Shown here: piece by piece, positions 34,076 through 44,580 of the stretch
How positions within the stretch are numbered: position 1 is the first letter of the stretch
Layout of the letters: each line of letters opens with the position of its first letter
DNA from: Eoetvoesiella caeni
GTDB taxonomy: Bacteria > Pseudomonadota > Gammaproteobacteria > Burkholderiales > Burkholderiaceae_B
Length of the DNA: 64,000 bases
Direction: 5' to 3'
Assembly (NCBI RefSeq): GCF_003315175.1
Contig: NZ_QNRQ01000007.1
Coordinates: 62,001 to 126,000, forward strand
The notes under the pieces: model-generated
Told to the model about the DNA's origin: nothing
Databases searched by the model: none
The model's input: the letters and a program-made list of their open reading frames with translations, nothing else
Translations under genes and position numbers: made by a program

Positions 34076-34897
34076 ATGAGTGTACATACCGATGTAAAAC
34101 GCATTAGCGTGCCGCAATTGATGGCATACAAGGGGCAAAAGAAAATTGTCTCCCTGACGGCCTACAATGCGCCGATAGCCCGGTTGCTGGACGAACATCT
34201 GGACATGATCCTGGTGGGCGATTCGACCGCCATGGTGGGCTATGCTTTGCCCAATACGCTGACCATCACTGCCGAGCAAATGGCTTTCCATGCGGCGGCG
34301 GTAGTGCGGTGCACCCAGCGCGCCTGCGTAATCGTCGACATGCCTTTCGGCAGCTACCAAGAGTCGCTTGAACAGGCGTTTCGCAACTGCGCCATGGCCA
34401 TGGCCACCAGCGGCTGTGACGGCATCAAGATGGAAGGCGGTGCCGCCTTGGCGCCGACCACGCGCTTTCTGGTCGAGCGCGGCATTCCCGTGCTGGCCCA
34501 TGTGGGCTTGATGCCGCAGTATGTCAACACGATGGGCGGCTTCAAGGCGCAAGGCATGACACAAGAGTCGGCCGACCGTATCTTGAATGACGCCCTGGCG
34601 CACGAACAGGCCGGCGCCTTCGGTGTGGTGCTGGAGGGCGTGGCGGAAGGCCTGGCGCGGCATATCACCGAGAAGCTGTCCATCCCCACTATCGGCATCG
34701 GCGGTTCGCCCGACTGCGACGGCCAGGTGCTGGTTACCGAAGACATCCTGGGTCTGAGCGGCGCTCGCATCCCCAAGTTTGCAAAACAGTTCGCCGATGT
34801 CGGAGCGCTGATCAGCCAGGCGGTCGGGCAATATGCGGGCGACGTGCGCAGCGGCGCTTTCCCAACCCTGGACAACTGCTTTGGCGTGAAGAAATGA
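34076..34897 (+). CDS. panB: 3-methyl-2-oxobutanoate hydroxymethyltransferase
   Basis: This is a 273-residue PanB, the first committed enzyme of pantothenate synthesis (ketoisovalerate to ketopantoate with methylene-tetrahydrofolate). The metal-binding Asp in [13 protein letters not shown], the [11 protein letters not shown] strand and the KMEGG and [17 protein letters not shown] motifs are all present. CAGGAG lies just before the ATG. The neighbouring panC or panD genes are not in the window; the next gene is rmuC, 55 bp downstream. Confidence 0.93.
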   Translation: MSVHTDVKRISVPQLMAYKGQKKIVSLTAYNAPIARLLDEHLDMILVGDSTAMVGYALPNTLTITAEQMAFHAAAVVRCTQRACVIVDMPFGSYQESLEQAFRNCAMAMATSGCDGIKMEGGAALAPTTRFLVERGIPVLAHVGLMPQYVNTMGGFKAQGMTQESADRILNDALAHEQAGAFGVVLEGVAEGLARHITEKLSIPTIGIGGSPDCDGQVLVTEDILGLSGARIPKFAKQFADVGALISQAVGQYAGDVRSGAFPTLDNCFGVKK

Positions 34898-34952
34898 ACT
34901 GCGGGCTGAAATCCGTAGTTGCCGGTGAACCGGCAGTCGGCGGTAAAAGGAT

Positions 34953-36521
34953 ATGAATGTGGAACAAATGAATCCTGTGATGCTGATGGGCGTTCTAGTG
35001 CTGGCGGGATTGCTGGCCGGCATCCTTGCCTGCATGTTTTATTACCGCAAGGCGGTGTCGGCTGCGCAGGCCGAACTGGCGGCAAGCCAGGCTTTGGCTG
35101 CGCAGCGCGAGACGCAGGCCGAGCAGTTGCGCTCTGAACTGGCGCAGCTTCGTGCCGCGCATGCGGCGTTGGACGAGCGCAAGGACGAACTCGATCGTGC
35201 GCGTGTACGGGCAGAATCCGAAGCGCAGAACCTGCGCGAACGCATGCTTGAAGGGCGAGAGAGCCTGGCGGCCCGCGAACACGAGCTGCGGCAGGTCAAG
35301 GAAACACTGGCCGACACCGACCGGCGGCTTACGGGGCTTACCGTCACCCACGACGAAAAGCTTGCCAACTTCGAAGAGCTCAAGCGTTCGCTCGAGAGCG
35401 CCCGCCAAATGCTCAAGACTGAATTCCAGAACCTGGCCAATGAGATCCTCGAGGAAAAAGGCAAGACCTTTGCGCAGACCAGCCAGTCCTCGCTCGATGC
35501 CATGCTCAAGCCGTTCCGAGAGCAGATTCAGGGCTTTCAACAACGCATCAACCAGGTGCACGACGAGTCCGTCAAAGGCAATGTGTCGCTGGGCGCGGAG
35601 ATCAAGCAGGTGCTGGAAATCGGCCTGAAAATGAGCGCCGAAGCCAATACCTTGGCCAGCGCGCTAAAGGGCGACAAAAAAACCACCGGCAACTGGGGCG
35701 AGGTACAGCTGGAAAGAACCTTGCAACTGGCCGGGCTGATGAAGGGCGACCATTACGAACCCCAGGCGCATTTCAAGGACGACGAAGGCAATTCCCGCCA
35801 GCCCGACTTCGTTGTGAAGCTGCCTGACCAAAAGCATATGGTCATCGACAGCAAAGTCTCTTTGGTCGACTACGATCGCGCCATAGGCGCGCCAACCGAG
35901 GCGCAGGCCGAGGCGGCCCTGGAAGCGCACGTGAAGGCGGTCAAGAACCATATCGACGACTTGTCCAAAAAGGACTACAGCAATCTTATCGGCATGCGCA
36001 GCCCCAGTTTTGTGCTGATGTTCATGCCGATCGAACCCGCCTACATAGAAGCGCTAAAGCACAATCGGGACTTGTTCAACTACGGCTATCAGCGCAATGT
36101 CATCATGGTCTCGCACACGACGCTGATGCCTATTCTGAAGACAGTCGCCAACTTGTGGATGGTGGCCCGCAGCAACGAGCAGGCGCATGAGCTCAGCAAT
36201 CGGGCAGGCGAAATCTACAACCAGGTGGTGATCGTGGCCGAGAACCTCAAAAAACTGGGCGACACCCTGGGCACGGTCAGCGGCCACTACAACCGCACGG
36301 TTACGTCGCTGGCCGGCAAGCAAGGCCTGTACGGCAAGGCGGCGCGCTTTAACGAGTTGTCGTCCAAGGCCAATAAAGTCATGCCGGCCATCGAACCGCT
36401 GCATCGGGATGTGGACACCGAAAAACTGGAACTGATTGTCGGAAACGGTACGGTTCCAAGCCTGGAGCTGGATGACGGTTCTAGCGTCGCGGACGGTTCC
36501 GGTACAGCGGACACCGAATAG
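34953..36521 (+). CDS. rmuC: DNA recombination protein RmuC
   Basis: This is a 522-residue RmuC. It begins with a membrane helix (MLMGVLVLAGLLAGILACMF), then a long charged coiled coil (about residues 35-190), and a C-terminal nuclease-like domain with the family's GNWGEVQLERTLQLAGL, QPDFVVKLPDQKHMVIDSK and VSLVDYDRA. The VIDSK strand is the expected PD-(D/E)XK-type site. The protein limits DNA rearrangement in E. coli. It is 55 bp after panB and convergent with the diguanylate cyclase gene; stop codons are 15 bp apart. Confidence 0.93.
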   Translation: MNVEQMNPVMLMGVLVLAGLLAGILACMFYYRKAVSAAQAELAASQALAAQRETQAEQLRSELAQLRAAHAALDERKDELDRARVRAESEAQNLRERMLEGRESLAAREHELRQVKETLADTDRRLTGLTVTHDEKLANFEELKRSLESARQMLKTEFQNLANEILEEKGKTFAQTSQSSLDAMLKPFREQIQGFQQRINQVHDESVKGNVSLGAEIKQVLEIGLKMSAEANTLASALKGDKKTTGNWGEVQLERTLQLAGLMKGDHYEPQAHFKDDEGNSRQPDFVVKLPDQKHMVIDSKVSLVDYDRAIGAPTEAQAEAALEAHVKAVKNHIDDLSKKDYSNLIGMRSPSFVLMFMPIEPAYIEALKHNRDLFNYGYQRNVIMVSHTTLMPILKTVANLWMVARSNEQAHELSNRAGEIYNQVVIVAENLKKLGDTLGTVSGHYNRTVTSLAGKQGLYGKAARFNELSSKANKVMPAIEPLHRDVDTEKLELIVGNGTVPSLELDDGSSVADGSGTADTE

Positions 36522-36536
36522 CCGCGGGCGGCGCGT

Positions 36537-38114
36537 TCAGATCGCTTCGTGCCGGCCGGCCACCCGCACGCAGTTCCTGCCCGCGTTTTTGGCTTGATAA
36601 AGCGCTGTGTCGGCCAAGGGCAACAGGGTGTCGATGTCCTGGGTGTGCAGCGGATAAAGGGCAACGCCCAGCGAAACGGTAACCTGTCCGTCCTGGGTGA
36701 TGCGTGCGCGTCCAATCTCTTCGCGCAGGCGCTCGGCAAATGCCAGCGCAGAATCCAGAGCGCTGCCAGGCATCAGCACGACGAACTCTTCGCCGCCCAT
36801 GCGGGCAACCACGTCGGATTCGCGGGCGGTTTTTCGCGCGATTGAGGCAACCGTCACCAGGGCTTCGTCGCCGGCAACATGCCCGTGCGTATCGTTGATG
36901 GCCTTGAAATGGTCGATATCGAACATGACGGCGGCCAATGGATTCCCTGCCTGTTTCAGTGCGGCAAGCGCCGACTCCAGTCCGCGCCGGTTGGTCAAGG
37001 AGGTCAGCGGGTCGGTTTCGGCCTGGCGATGCAGGCGGCTCATGCGCGTAGAGACGGCGGAATACCCGGTAAGCAGCGCCTTGCGTATCAAGGAGACCTC
37101 GATATACCAGCCGTTGATCAGATGAATGCGGTCGAAACTGGGACGGTCGTCGAGGTGGACGGCCACTTCGGCCAATTCCCGCAAGGGGCGCGAAATAAGC
37201 GTGGCCAGCCACCATATGGCCAGCAGGCTAAGCAGTGTAATGGGCAGTGAATAATACAGAGTGCGCCAGAACAGATCGTAAAGCGCTGCCGTCGCCGCCT
37301 GGGTCGGACGCTGCACGACAATACCCCAGCCAGTGGCTGCTACCGGGGCATAGCCGGCCAGCATATCGATTTGGCGCGTATTGCTTAGCCGTATTGCGCC
37401 GCTTCTGCCGTGCACCACTTGCTGGACGGCCGGATTATTAAGATTCGATGTTCCTATGCGTTTTTTGTCGGGGTGGTAGATAAGCAGCCCGTCGCGGTCG
37501 ACGACATAAATATACGAGCCGTCCCGGTAGTAATGTTCGCCCAGGACTCTTTGCAAGGCGTTGGGAGAGTGCAGGTAGATGGTTCCGCCGATGAACCCGG
37601 CGTAAGCGCCATTAGACTGAAATACCGGCTGCGAAACCAGGATCAGCCAACGGTCCGCGGGCGCCAGGAACGGCCTGCTGATAAGCGGTTGCCGAAGCTT
37701 GAGCGCCTCCAGCGAGTAGCGGCTTTGCACATTGGTACCGGCAAGCTTGTCGGCAAGCGGAAGCGCCGCCATGACGCGGCCCGAGGCGTTGGTGAAGAAC
37801 AAGGAATTGAAGTTGTGCGTCATGCGCGCAACACGCCCTAGTTCGTCCTGGGCCGCGGCGCTGTCGCGTCCCGTTTTGCCGATTTCATGGCTTGCGGCTT
37901 CAAGCACCCTTTTGGAAGATTCGATGTACGCATTGGTGATTTGCGCAAGCTTCAGGGCGTAGACGTGGTTGGCTTCGAGGGTATTGTGAAGCAGGATCTC
38001 TCGTTGGACCTTGTACGAAGCGTATAGATTGTTTGCCAGCGCCAGAAAGACGAAAAATAGACACATCCACAGGATGAGACGCCTTAGGTCGATGCGGAAT
38101 AGTTTTTCTTTCAT
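36537..38114 (-). CDS. Membrane diguanylate cyclase with periplasmic dCACHE sensor
   Basis: This is a 525-residue signalling protein. A first membrane helix (LILWMCLFFVFLALANNLY), a periplasmic sensor domain of the double CACHE type (about residues 45-280), a second membrane helix (YSLPITLLSLLAIWWLATL) and a cytoplasmic GGDEF domain follow in order. The active motif is MGGEEF near residue 440, with an RESD inhibitory-site motif five residues upstream, so it should make cyclic di-GMP and be product-inhibited. No EAL domain is present. A 30-bp palindrome lies just upstream of its start. It has no operon partner. Confidence 0.92.
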   Translation of the reverse strand: MKEKLFRIDLRRLILWMCLFFVFLALANNLYASYKVQREILLHNTLEANHVYALKLAQITNAYIESSKRVLEAASHEIGKTGRDSAAAQDELGRVARMTHNFNSLFFTNASGRVMAALPLADKLAGTNVQSRYSLEALKLRQPLISRPFLAPADRWLILVSQPVFQSNGAYAGFIGGTIYLHSPNALQRVLGEHYYRDGSYIYVVDRDGLLIYHPDKKRIGTSNLNNPAVQQVVHGRSGAIRLSNTRQIDMLAGYAPVAATGWGIVVQRPTQAATAALYDLFWRTLYYSLPITLLSLLAIWWLATLISRPLRELAEVAVHLDDRPSFDRIHLINGWYIEVSLIRKALLTGYSAVSTRMSRLHRQAETDPLTSLTNRRGLESALAALKQAGNPLAAVMFDIDHFKAINDTHGHVAGDEALVTVASIARKTARESDVVARMGGEEFVVLMPGSALDSALAFAERLREEIGRARITQDGQVTVSLGVALYPLHTQDIDTLLPLADTALYQAKNAGRNCVRVAGRHEAI

Positions 38115-38132
38115 TGGCCCGTCTGGTGTCGA

Positions 38133-38162
38133 TGGTGGCTTGCGTTCGAACGCAAGCCACCA
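38133..38162. repeat. Perfect 30-bp palindrome upstream of the diguanylate cyclase gene
   Basis: Two 15-bp arms, TGGTGGCTTGCGTTC and GAACGCAAGCCACCA, form an uninterrupted palindrome centred between 38147 and 38148. It lies 18 bp upstream of the diguanylate cyclase ATG and 40 bp after the stop of the Rieske oxygenase gene, both read on the minus strand. No T tract follows on either strand, so a simple intrinsic terminator is not the best reading. It could be an operator, a transcript hairpin between the two genes or a cruciform site. Confidence 0.85.
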
Positions 38163-38202
38163 CGATTATAAGCGAGGGCCAATGCCTGCCGGCAATTTCC
38201 TG

Positions 38203-39240
38203 TTATTCGGCGGCTACTTGCTCCAGCGTCTGCAGGTTCAGGCGCGTGATGATGCGGCGCGCTCGGTTGGCTCCCGCATCGACATGGATGTCCACACAGG
38301 CGGGATTGTCGAATTGCAGCATGTTTTTATACTGGGCCTCGATAATGACTTTGTCTTCGGCAAAGGTATTCTTGGTTTGCTCGTAAACGGTAGGGAAGTT
38401 GTCGTCGCAATCGGGGTGCGAGTTCGATGCGATAGTCCAGAAATAATGCGATGTGGTCTCGGTTTCGGGCGTAATGCCATGAAAGCCGCGCATGTGGAAG
38501 CCGCCGCGCGCCGGATCGGCCAGGTCTTCGGTGCCGGCGTCGGTGGCGCCGGTCCAGATGGCCAGGTAGGACAGGTTGAACTCGATTTCCTGCCAACGGT
38601 CGATCAGGCCTTTGTAGGGCCAAGCGGCCGTATAAGTGGGAGGCGGCGCCGACTCTTTCATCCAGCGCACGACACGTACGGTGTCGCCTTCCCCTTCAAC
38701 GCGGGTGGGAGCGCTCATGTGCAGCCTGGCGTTGCCGCCTATGGTCTTCAAGTGGACGTAGCCCAGGTGGCTAAGGTCCAGCAGGTTGTCGTGAATCAGC
38801 TGGTATGGCGCTTCGTAATGGAACAGCCCGCCCTTGAACTGATATTTGGGATTGTCGTGGACCGCGTATTCAGGCGGCTCGCAATCGGGGGCGGTGTCGT
38901 CGGTCTGGCCTATCCAGATCCACACGATCTGATTGCGTTCCTGCACGATGTACGGCTTGACGAAAGCCTTCGAGGGGATTTTTTCCTGTCCGGGAATTTC
39001 CAGGCATTTGCCGTCGGGGCCGAACAGCAGGCCATGATAGCCGCAGCGGATGCCGCCGTCTTCAAGCGTGCCATAGGACAACGGCAACTGCCGGTGGCAG
39101 CATCTGTCTTCCAGCGCTGCGGCTTCGCCGGACGGACCACGGAAGAGCACGACCGGCTTGCCCAGCAGGGTGCGGGCGACCGGTTTGTCTTGAAGTTCGC
39201 TGGACAGGCCGGCGACATACCATTGATTGCGGGGAAACAT
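38203..39240 (-). CDS. Rieske aromatic ring-hydroxylating oxygenase, alpha subunit (VanA-like)
   Basis: This 345-residue oxygenase has an N-terminal Rieske 2Fe-2S domain (EDRCCHRQLPLSYG and IRCGYHGLLF) and a C-terminal mononuclear iron domain, with LLDLSHLGYVHLKTI giving the D-x2-H-x4-H set. The size and order match the VanA/phthalate oxygenase-type family (O-demethylation or hydroxylation of aromatic acids). No reductase partner is adjacent, and electrons would have to come from elsewhere. AGGAGCC precedes the ATG. It is divergent from a LysR gene, 92 bp away, which is the likely regulator. Confidence 0.9.
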   Translation of the reverse strand: MFPRNQWYVAGLSSELQDKPVARTLLGKPVVLFRGPSGEAAALEDRCCHRQLPLSYGTLEDGGIRCGYHGLLFGPDGKCLEIPGQEKIPSKAFVKPYIVQERNQIVWIWIGQTDDTAPDCEPPEYAVHDNPKYQFKGGLFHYEAPYQLIHDNLLDLSHLGYVHLKTIGGNARLHMSAPTRVEGEGDTVRVVRWMKESAPPPTYTAAWPYKGLIDRWQEIEFNLSYLAIWTGATDAGTEDLADPARGGFHMRGFHGITPETETTSHYFWTIASNSHPDCDDNFPTVYEQTKNTFAEDKVIIEAQYKNMLQFDNPACVDIHVDAGANRARRIITRLNLQTLEQVAAE

Positions 39241-39332
39241 GATGTGGCTCCTGTGTGTAGCACCATTGGCACCATGCTAAACATTCGTATATATTAGTCA
39301 ATTAGATAAACTTGATACCGCGTATCCAAAGT

Positions 39333-40247
39333 ATGAATTTAAAAAAGATCAAGGATCTCGATTTCAAGCTGCTGGCGGTGTTTGATGCGGTCTTCGAGAC
39401 TCAAAGCGTGACTGTGGCCGGTAAACGGATCGGCTTGAGCCAGCCGGCCATGAGCTATTCGCTGACCCGGCTGCGGGCGGTATTCGGCGACCCGCTGTTC
39501 ATCCGCGTTGACAACTGCATGCGGCCGACTCCCCGCGCGCTGGAGCTGGCGCCCGCGGTCAAGCGTGTCATGGATGTGTTGCAGGGCGAATTGCTGGGCG
39601 GCGCGGGCTTTGATCCGGCGACTTCGACGCGCCAGTTCGAACTGTGCATGTCCGACATCGGCGAACTCTATTTTTTGCCGGGCCTGGCGCGCGGCATGTG
39701 GGCGCAAAGTCCCGGCTCCACGCTGCGCACCCGGTCCATGGCGATCGGCGAGCTGGTGGCCAAGATGGAAGAAGGCGGAGTCGACTTGGCCGTGGGCTAT
39801 TATCCCGATCTGGACAAAGGCGGGTTTTATCAGCAATTGCTGTTCGAAAGTGTTTTCGTTTGCATTGCCAGCAGCGATAACCGCGCCTTGGACAAGGGCC
39901 TGTCGCTGCAGACGTACAAAAGCGCGCCGCATGTGGCGGTGGCCTACGAAGGACGCAGCCAGGAAATGATCGATCGCCACCTTATGCAGATGAAGATAGA
40001 ACGCCGTGTGGTGCTGAGCGTGCCGCACTTCCTTAGCTTGGCCGAAATTGTGCCGCAGACCGACGTCATTGCCACCGTGCCGCGGGAAGCGGCGCTGCAA
40101 TTGGCCAAATCCGGCCGTATCCGCGTACATGACTTGCCGGTCGCGGCCCCAGGATTTCCGCTGATGCAGTTCTGGCACAAGCGCAATCATGCGGACCCGG
40201 CCAGCCAATGGCTGCGAACAGTCGTGCGCCAGGCGTTCCAGCAATGA
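39333..40247 (+). CDS. LysR-family transcriptional regulator
   Basis: This 304-residue LysR protein starts MNLKKIKDLDFKLLAVFDAV and has the HTH at about residues 20-60 (TVAGKRIGLSQPAMSYSLTR), followed by FGDPLFIRVDNCMRPTP, as in the NodD/SyrM-like subgroup. A TTG seven codons upstream (39312) is a possible alternative start. It diverges from the Rieske oxygenase gene, so it probably controls it in response to an aromatic acid. The ATGA at its 3' end overlaps the start of the next gene. Confidence 0.9.
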   Translation: MNLKKIKDLDFKLLAVFDAVFETQSVTVAGKRIGLSQPAMSYSLTRLRAVFGDPLFIRVDNCMRPTPRALELAPAVKRVMDVLQGELLGGAGFDPATSTRQFELCMSDIGELYFLPGLARGMWAQSPGSTLRTRSMAIGELVAKMEEGGVDLAVGYYPDLDKGGFYQQLLFESVFVCIASSDNRALDKGLSLQTYKSAPHVAVAYEGRSQEMIDRHLMQMKIERRVVLSVPHFLSLAEIVPQTDVIATVPREAALQLAKSGRIRVHDLPVAAPGFPLMQFWHKRNHADPASQWLRTVVRQAFQQ

Positions 40248-41230
40248 GCGCGGAAAACGGCATGCAGGACTTCAGGCGGACGGCGCCACCGCGGGCGGCC
40301 TCGTCTCCTTTGCCGATGCGCGACGGAGTAGCCGCCAGCCGGGTGTATTTGCCCCCAGGCCCGTGGCCCACTGTCCTGGATTTTCTGGTCGAGCGGTTTC
40401 GCTTCATGGCGCCGCAAGTGTTGCGCGCGCGCCTGAACGTAGGCGCCATCGTGGACGAGACCGGCATGCCGCAGCGCGCCGATGCGCCGTACAGGCCCCG
40501 CCAATGGCTGTGGTATTACCGCGAAGTGCCCGACGAAGCCGCCGTGCCGTTCGAGCTGGACATCTTGTACCGGGATGCGCACCTTGTGGTCGTTGACAAG
40601 CCCCATTTTCTTGCCAGTACGCCCGGCGGGCGCTACTTGCATGAAACGGCGCTTACGCGCTTGCGCAAGCGGCTTGACCTGCCTGCAATAAGCCCTGTGC
40701 ACCGCCTGGATCGCGAAACGGCCGGCGTGATGCTGTTTTGTGTGGACGTGGCCAGCCGCGGCGCTTATCAATCCTTGTTCCAGCAGCGGCAGGTCGTCAA
40801 AGAGTATGAGGCCATTGCTCCGTGGCGCGACGACCTGGTGTTTCCGCTGGTGCACCGCAGCCGCCTGCAAGACTGCGCGTCCAGCTTTGCCGTACAGGAA
40901 GTAGGGGGCGAGCCCAATAGCGAAACCCGCATTGAAGTCAAGGAAAGGCTGGGGGCTTTGGCCCACTACCACCTGACGCCAAGCACCGGGCGCAAGCATC
41001 AGTTGCGCGCGCATCTAAGCGCGCTGGGCATCCCAATATGCAACGACCTCTTTTATCCATGCTTGCAGCCCCGCCATGACGTGGACGATTACGCCCGTCC
41101 TTTGCAATTGCTGGCGCGCGCCATTGAGTTTACCGATCCTATCAGCGGCGAAAAACGCCGCTTTGAAAGCCGGCGGGTGCTGGCCCAGGCCCGTTCAGAG
41201 GCATCGACGTCCGCGGGCACGGTTGCCTAG
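40244..41230 (+). CDS. RluA-family pseudouridine synthase (TruC/RluA-like)
   Basis: This is a 328-residue protein. The catalytic motif ISPVHRLDRETAGVMLF (Asp in RLD) is near residue 160, preceded by VVDKPHFLASTPGGR and followed by GRKHQLRAHLSALG. The N-terminal region has an S4-like segment (VERFRFMAPQVLRARLNVG). Start ATG at 40244 overlaps the LysR stop by four bases (ATGA), indicating translational coupling. The substrate (rRNA or tRNA uridine) cannot be fixed from sequence. Confidence 0.88.
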   Translation: MSAENGMQDFRRTAPPRAASSPLPMRDGVAASRVYLPPGPWPTVLDFLVERFRFMAPQVLRARLNVGAIVDETGMPQRADAPYRPRQWLWYYREVPDEAAVPFELDILYRDAHLVVVDKPHFLASTPGGRYLHETALTRLRKRLDLPAISPVHRLDRETAGVMLFCVDVASRGAYQSLFQQRQVVKEYEAIAPWRDDLVFPLVHRSRLQDCASSFAVQEVGGEPNSETRIEVKERLGALAHYHLTPSTGRKHQLRAHLSALGIPICNDLFYPCLQPRHDVDDYARPLQLLARAIEFTDPISGEKRRFESRRVLAQARSEASTSAGTVA

Positions 41231-41267
41231 CCGTGCCCTGCAGGCGCCGCCGTGGCGCGCGCCTGCT

Positions 41268-42557
<1,290 letters not shown>

Positions 42558-42849
42558 TGTGGTTCCTAGGTGAGGGGAAGTCGAACGAAACCGGCTACCC
42601 GTTTATTCTAGTGCAGTGCAAGCCGCATGTCGTTCAGCCCGGCAAATCAATGCAGTTGTCGGGCAAAAGCCGTTTCAGCGGACACAGCAGTTTCTAAATA
42701 TCCAAACGCGATAAACAGCTAACGATTAAGTAGTTCACTTGTCGCGCCGCAGCGACGACACTAGAAGCCTTACTTCATTACTACGCCATCCTTGTGGCCG
42801 GTCAGTTTTGCAAAGCACAGGGCCGGCAAAAGAATATTGCGACGCAAAC
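42558..42849. promoter_or_regulatory. Divergent control region between gdhA and cysH
   Basis: This 292-bp region separates the start codons of gdhA and cysH. It includes a dyad GCCCGGCAA (42637-42645) and TTGTCGGGC (42656-42664), matching at eight of nine positions with a 10-bp spacer. AT-rich blocks at 42690-42735 could carry the promoter and CysB contact for the cys genes, but a full CysB site was not recognised. No gene is seen in it. Confidence 0.4.
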
Positions 42850-43581
42850 ATGCCCGATAGCTCCGATGTTGTTTTAGATCCTCAAACGCGCAAGCAATGG
42901 AATTCGTTGCTGGAGCGCCTTGCCGAAATTTCCGCCAGGCATCCGGATGCCATGTTTGCCTCGTCGTTGGCCGTTGAAGATATGTTGCTGGCGCATGCCA
43001 TATTCCAGGCCCGTTTGCCGATCGCGGTGTTTACCCTGGATACCGGCCGACTGCATCCTGAAACGCTGGGCATGGTGGACAAGATCGCAGAGCGCTACGG
43101 CGTGGCCGTACAGGTGGTGCACCCGGACAGCGCGGCTGTTCAGGCCCATGTTGCGGCCCATGGCAGTTTTGCTTTCTACGACAGCATCGCGCTGCGCAAG
43201 GAGTGCTGCGGGCTGCGCAAGGTCGAGCCCTTGCGCCGTACGCTGGCCGGGCATTCAGCCTGGCTTACCGGCCAGCATCGCGACCAGTCGCTTACGCGCA
43301 GCCACCTGGCTGAGTCCGAATACGACGCGGTGTTCGGATTGCAAAAATACAACCCTCTTGCGAACTGGACCAGCGAGCAAGTCTGGGAGGCGGTGCGCGC
43401 CTTCGACATTCCTTATAACCCCTTGCACGATCAAGGCTATCCCTCGATAGGCTGTGAGCCGTGTACCCGGGCGGTACGGGCGGGCGAAGACCCGCGCGCC
43501 GGCCGGTGGTGGTGGGAGCAGTCCGCTTCCAAGGAGTGCGGGCTGCACGAGGCCAACCTCAAGGCCGAGCAAAGCGCATAG
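42850..43581 (+). CDS. cysH: Phosphoadenylyl/adenylyl-sulfate reductase (APS reductase type)
   Basis: This is a 243-residue CysH. The PAPS-reductase fold is marked by FASSLAVEDMLLAHAI and FTLDTGRLHPET. The Fe-S cysteines typical of APS reductases are present as a CC pair in RKECCGLRKVEPL and CxxC in GCEPCTRAV; the C-terminal catalytic Cys lies in ECGLHEAN. It would reduce APS to sulfite using thioredoxin or glutathione-like donors. The ATG at 42850 fits the family N-terminus; a longer frame from 42739 adds 37 residues with no homology. It heads the cysHDN series; the gap to cysD is 88 bp. Confidence 0.93.
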   Translation: MPDSSDVVLDPQTRKQWNSLLERLAEISARHPDAMFASSLAVEDMLLAHAIFQARLPIAVFTLDTGRLHPETLGMVDKIAERYGVAVQVVHPDSAAVQAHVAAHGSFAFYDSIALRKECCGLRKVEPLRRTLAGHSAWLTGQHRDQSLTRSHLAESEYDAVFGLQKYNPLANWTSEQVWEAVRAFDIPYNPLHDQGYPSIGCEPCTRAVRAGEDPRAGRWWWEQSASKECGLHEANLKAEQSA

Positions 43582-43669
43582 CCGGGATAGTTCGCCAGTT
43601 GGTTTTCGCCAGGCTGGAGCCTGGCTCCGGACGCGGCACATTGTTCGATTCGATTTTCAAGGTAAAAAA

Positions 43670-44578
43670 ATGGGTGATCTTTCCGCACGCACGCATCTGG
43701 ATTGGCTGGAGTCCGAGGCCATTTATATTTTGCGCGAGGTGGCCGCCGAATGCGAGCGGCCGGTATTGCTGTTTTCGGGCGGCAAGGATTCCGTGGTGCT
43801 GCTGCGCCTGGCCGAGAAGGCGTTTCGCCCGGCGGGTTTTCCGTTCCCGCTGATGCATATCGATACCGGGCACAATTTCGACGAGGTCATACGCTTTCGC
43901 GACAAGCATGTCGCGGCGTTGGGCGAGAAGCTTATCGTGCGCTCGGTCGAGGACTCGATTGCGCGCGGCACGGTAGTGCTGCGCCGCCCGACCGACTCGC
44001 GCAATGCAGCGCAGGCAACGACTTTGCTGGAGGCCATTGAAGAGTTCGGCTTTGATGCATGCATAGGCGGTGCGCGCCGCGACGAAGAAAAAGCGCGAGC
44101 GAAGGAGCGGGTATTTTCGTTTCGCAACGAGTTCGGCCAGTGGGACCCCAAGGCGCAGCGCCCAGAGCTGTGGAGCCTGTTCAATACCAAAGTTCACAAA
44201 GGCGAGAACATGCGTGTTTTCCCAATCTCGAACTGGACTGAGCTGGATGTGTGGCAATACATAGCCCGCGAAGGCCTGGACCTGCCGTCGATCTATTACG
44301 CGCATGAGCGCGAAGTGGTGCCGCGCAATGGCTTGTTCGTTCCGGTAACGGAATTGACGCCACCCAAGGCGGGCGAACAGCCCGAAGTGCGCATGGTGCG
44401 CTTTCGTACGGTGGGTGATATTTCGTGCACCTGCCCTGTGGCTTCGACGGCTTCGACGCCGCTGGAAATCATTGCCGAGACGGCCATCACGACCATTACA
44501 GAACGCGGCGCAACGCGCATGGACGATCAAACGTCCGAAGCGTCCATGGAAAAACGCAAGAAACTGGGGTATTTTTAA
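43670..44578 (+). CDS. cysD: Sulfate adenylyltransferase small subunit
   Basis: This is a 302-residue CysD of the ATP-pyrophosphatase family, with the P-loop-like VLLFSGGKDSVVLLRLA near residue 30 and the GHNFDEVI, RRDEEKARAKERVFSF and VSRR-like catalytic segments. Start ATG at 43670 is preceded only by an A-rich stretch (GGTAAAAAA); a weak hairpin (GCCAGGCT and AGCCTGGC, 43608-43625) lies in the cysH-cysD gap. It works with CysN to make APS from ATP and sulfate. Confidence 0.95.
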   Translation: MGDLSARTHLDWLESEAIYILREVAAECERPVLLFSGGKDSVVLLRLAEKAFRPAGFPFPLMHIDTGHNFDEVIRFRDKHVAALGEKLIVRSVEDSIARGTVVLRRPTDSRNAAQATTLLEAIEEFGFDACIGGARRDEEKARAKERVFSFRNEFGQWDPKAQRPELWSLFNTKVHKGENMRVFPISNWTELDVWQYIAREGLDLPSIYYAHEREVVPRNGLFVPVTELTPPKAGEQPEVRMVRFRTVGDISCTCPVASTASTPLEIIAETAITTITERGATRMDDQTSEASMEKRKKLGYF

Positions 44579-44580
44579 TA

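Noticed and set aside
42739-42849. N-terminal extension of CysH
   Set aside because: The 37 extra residues are unlike CysH proteins and would occupy the control region; no ribosome site supports a start at 42739.
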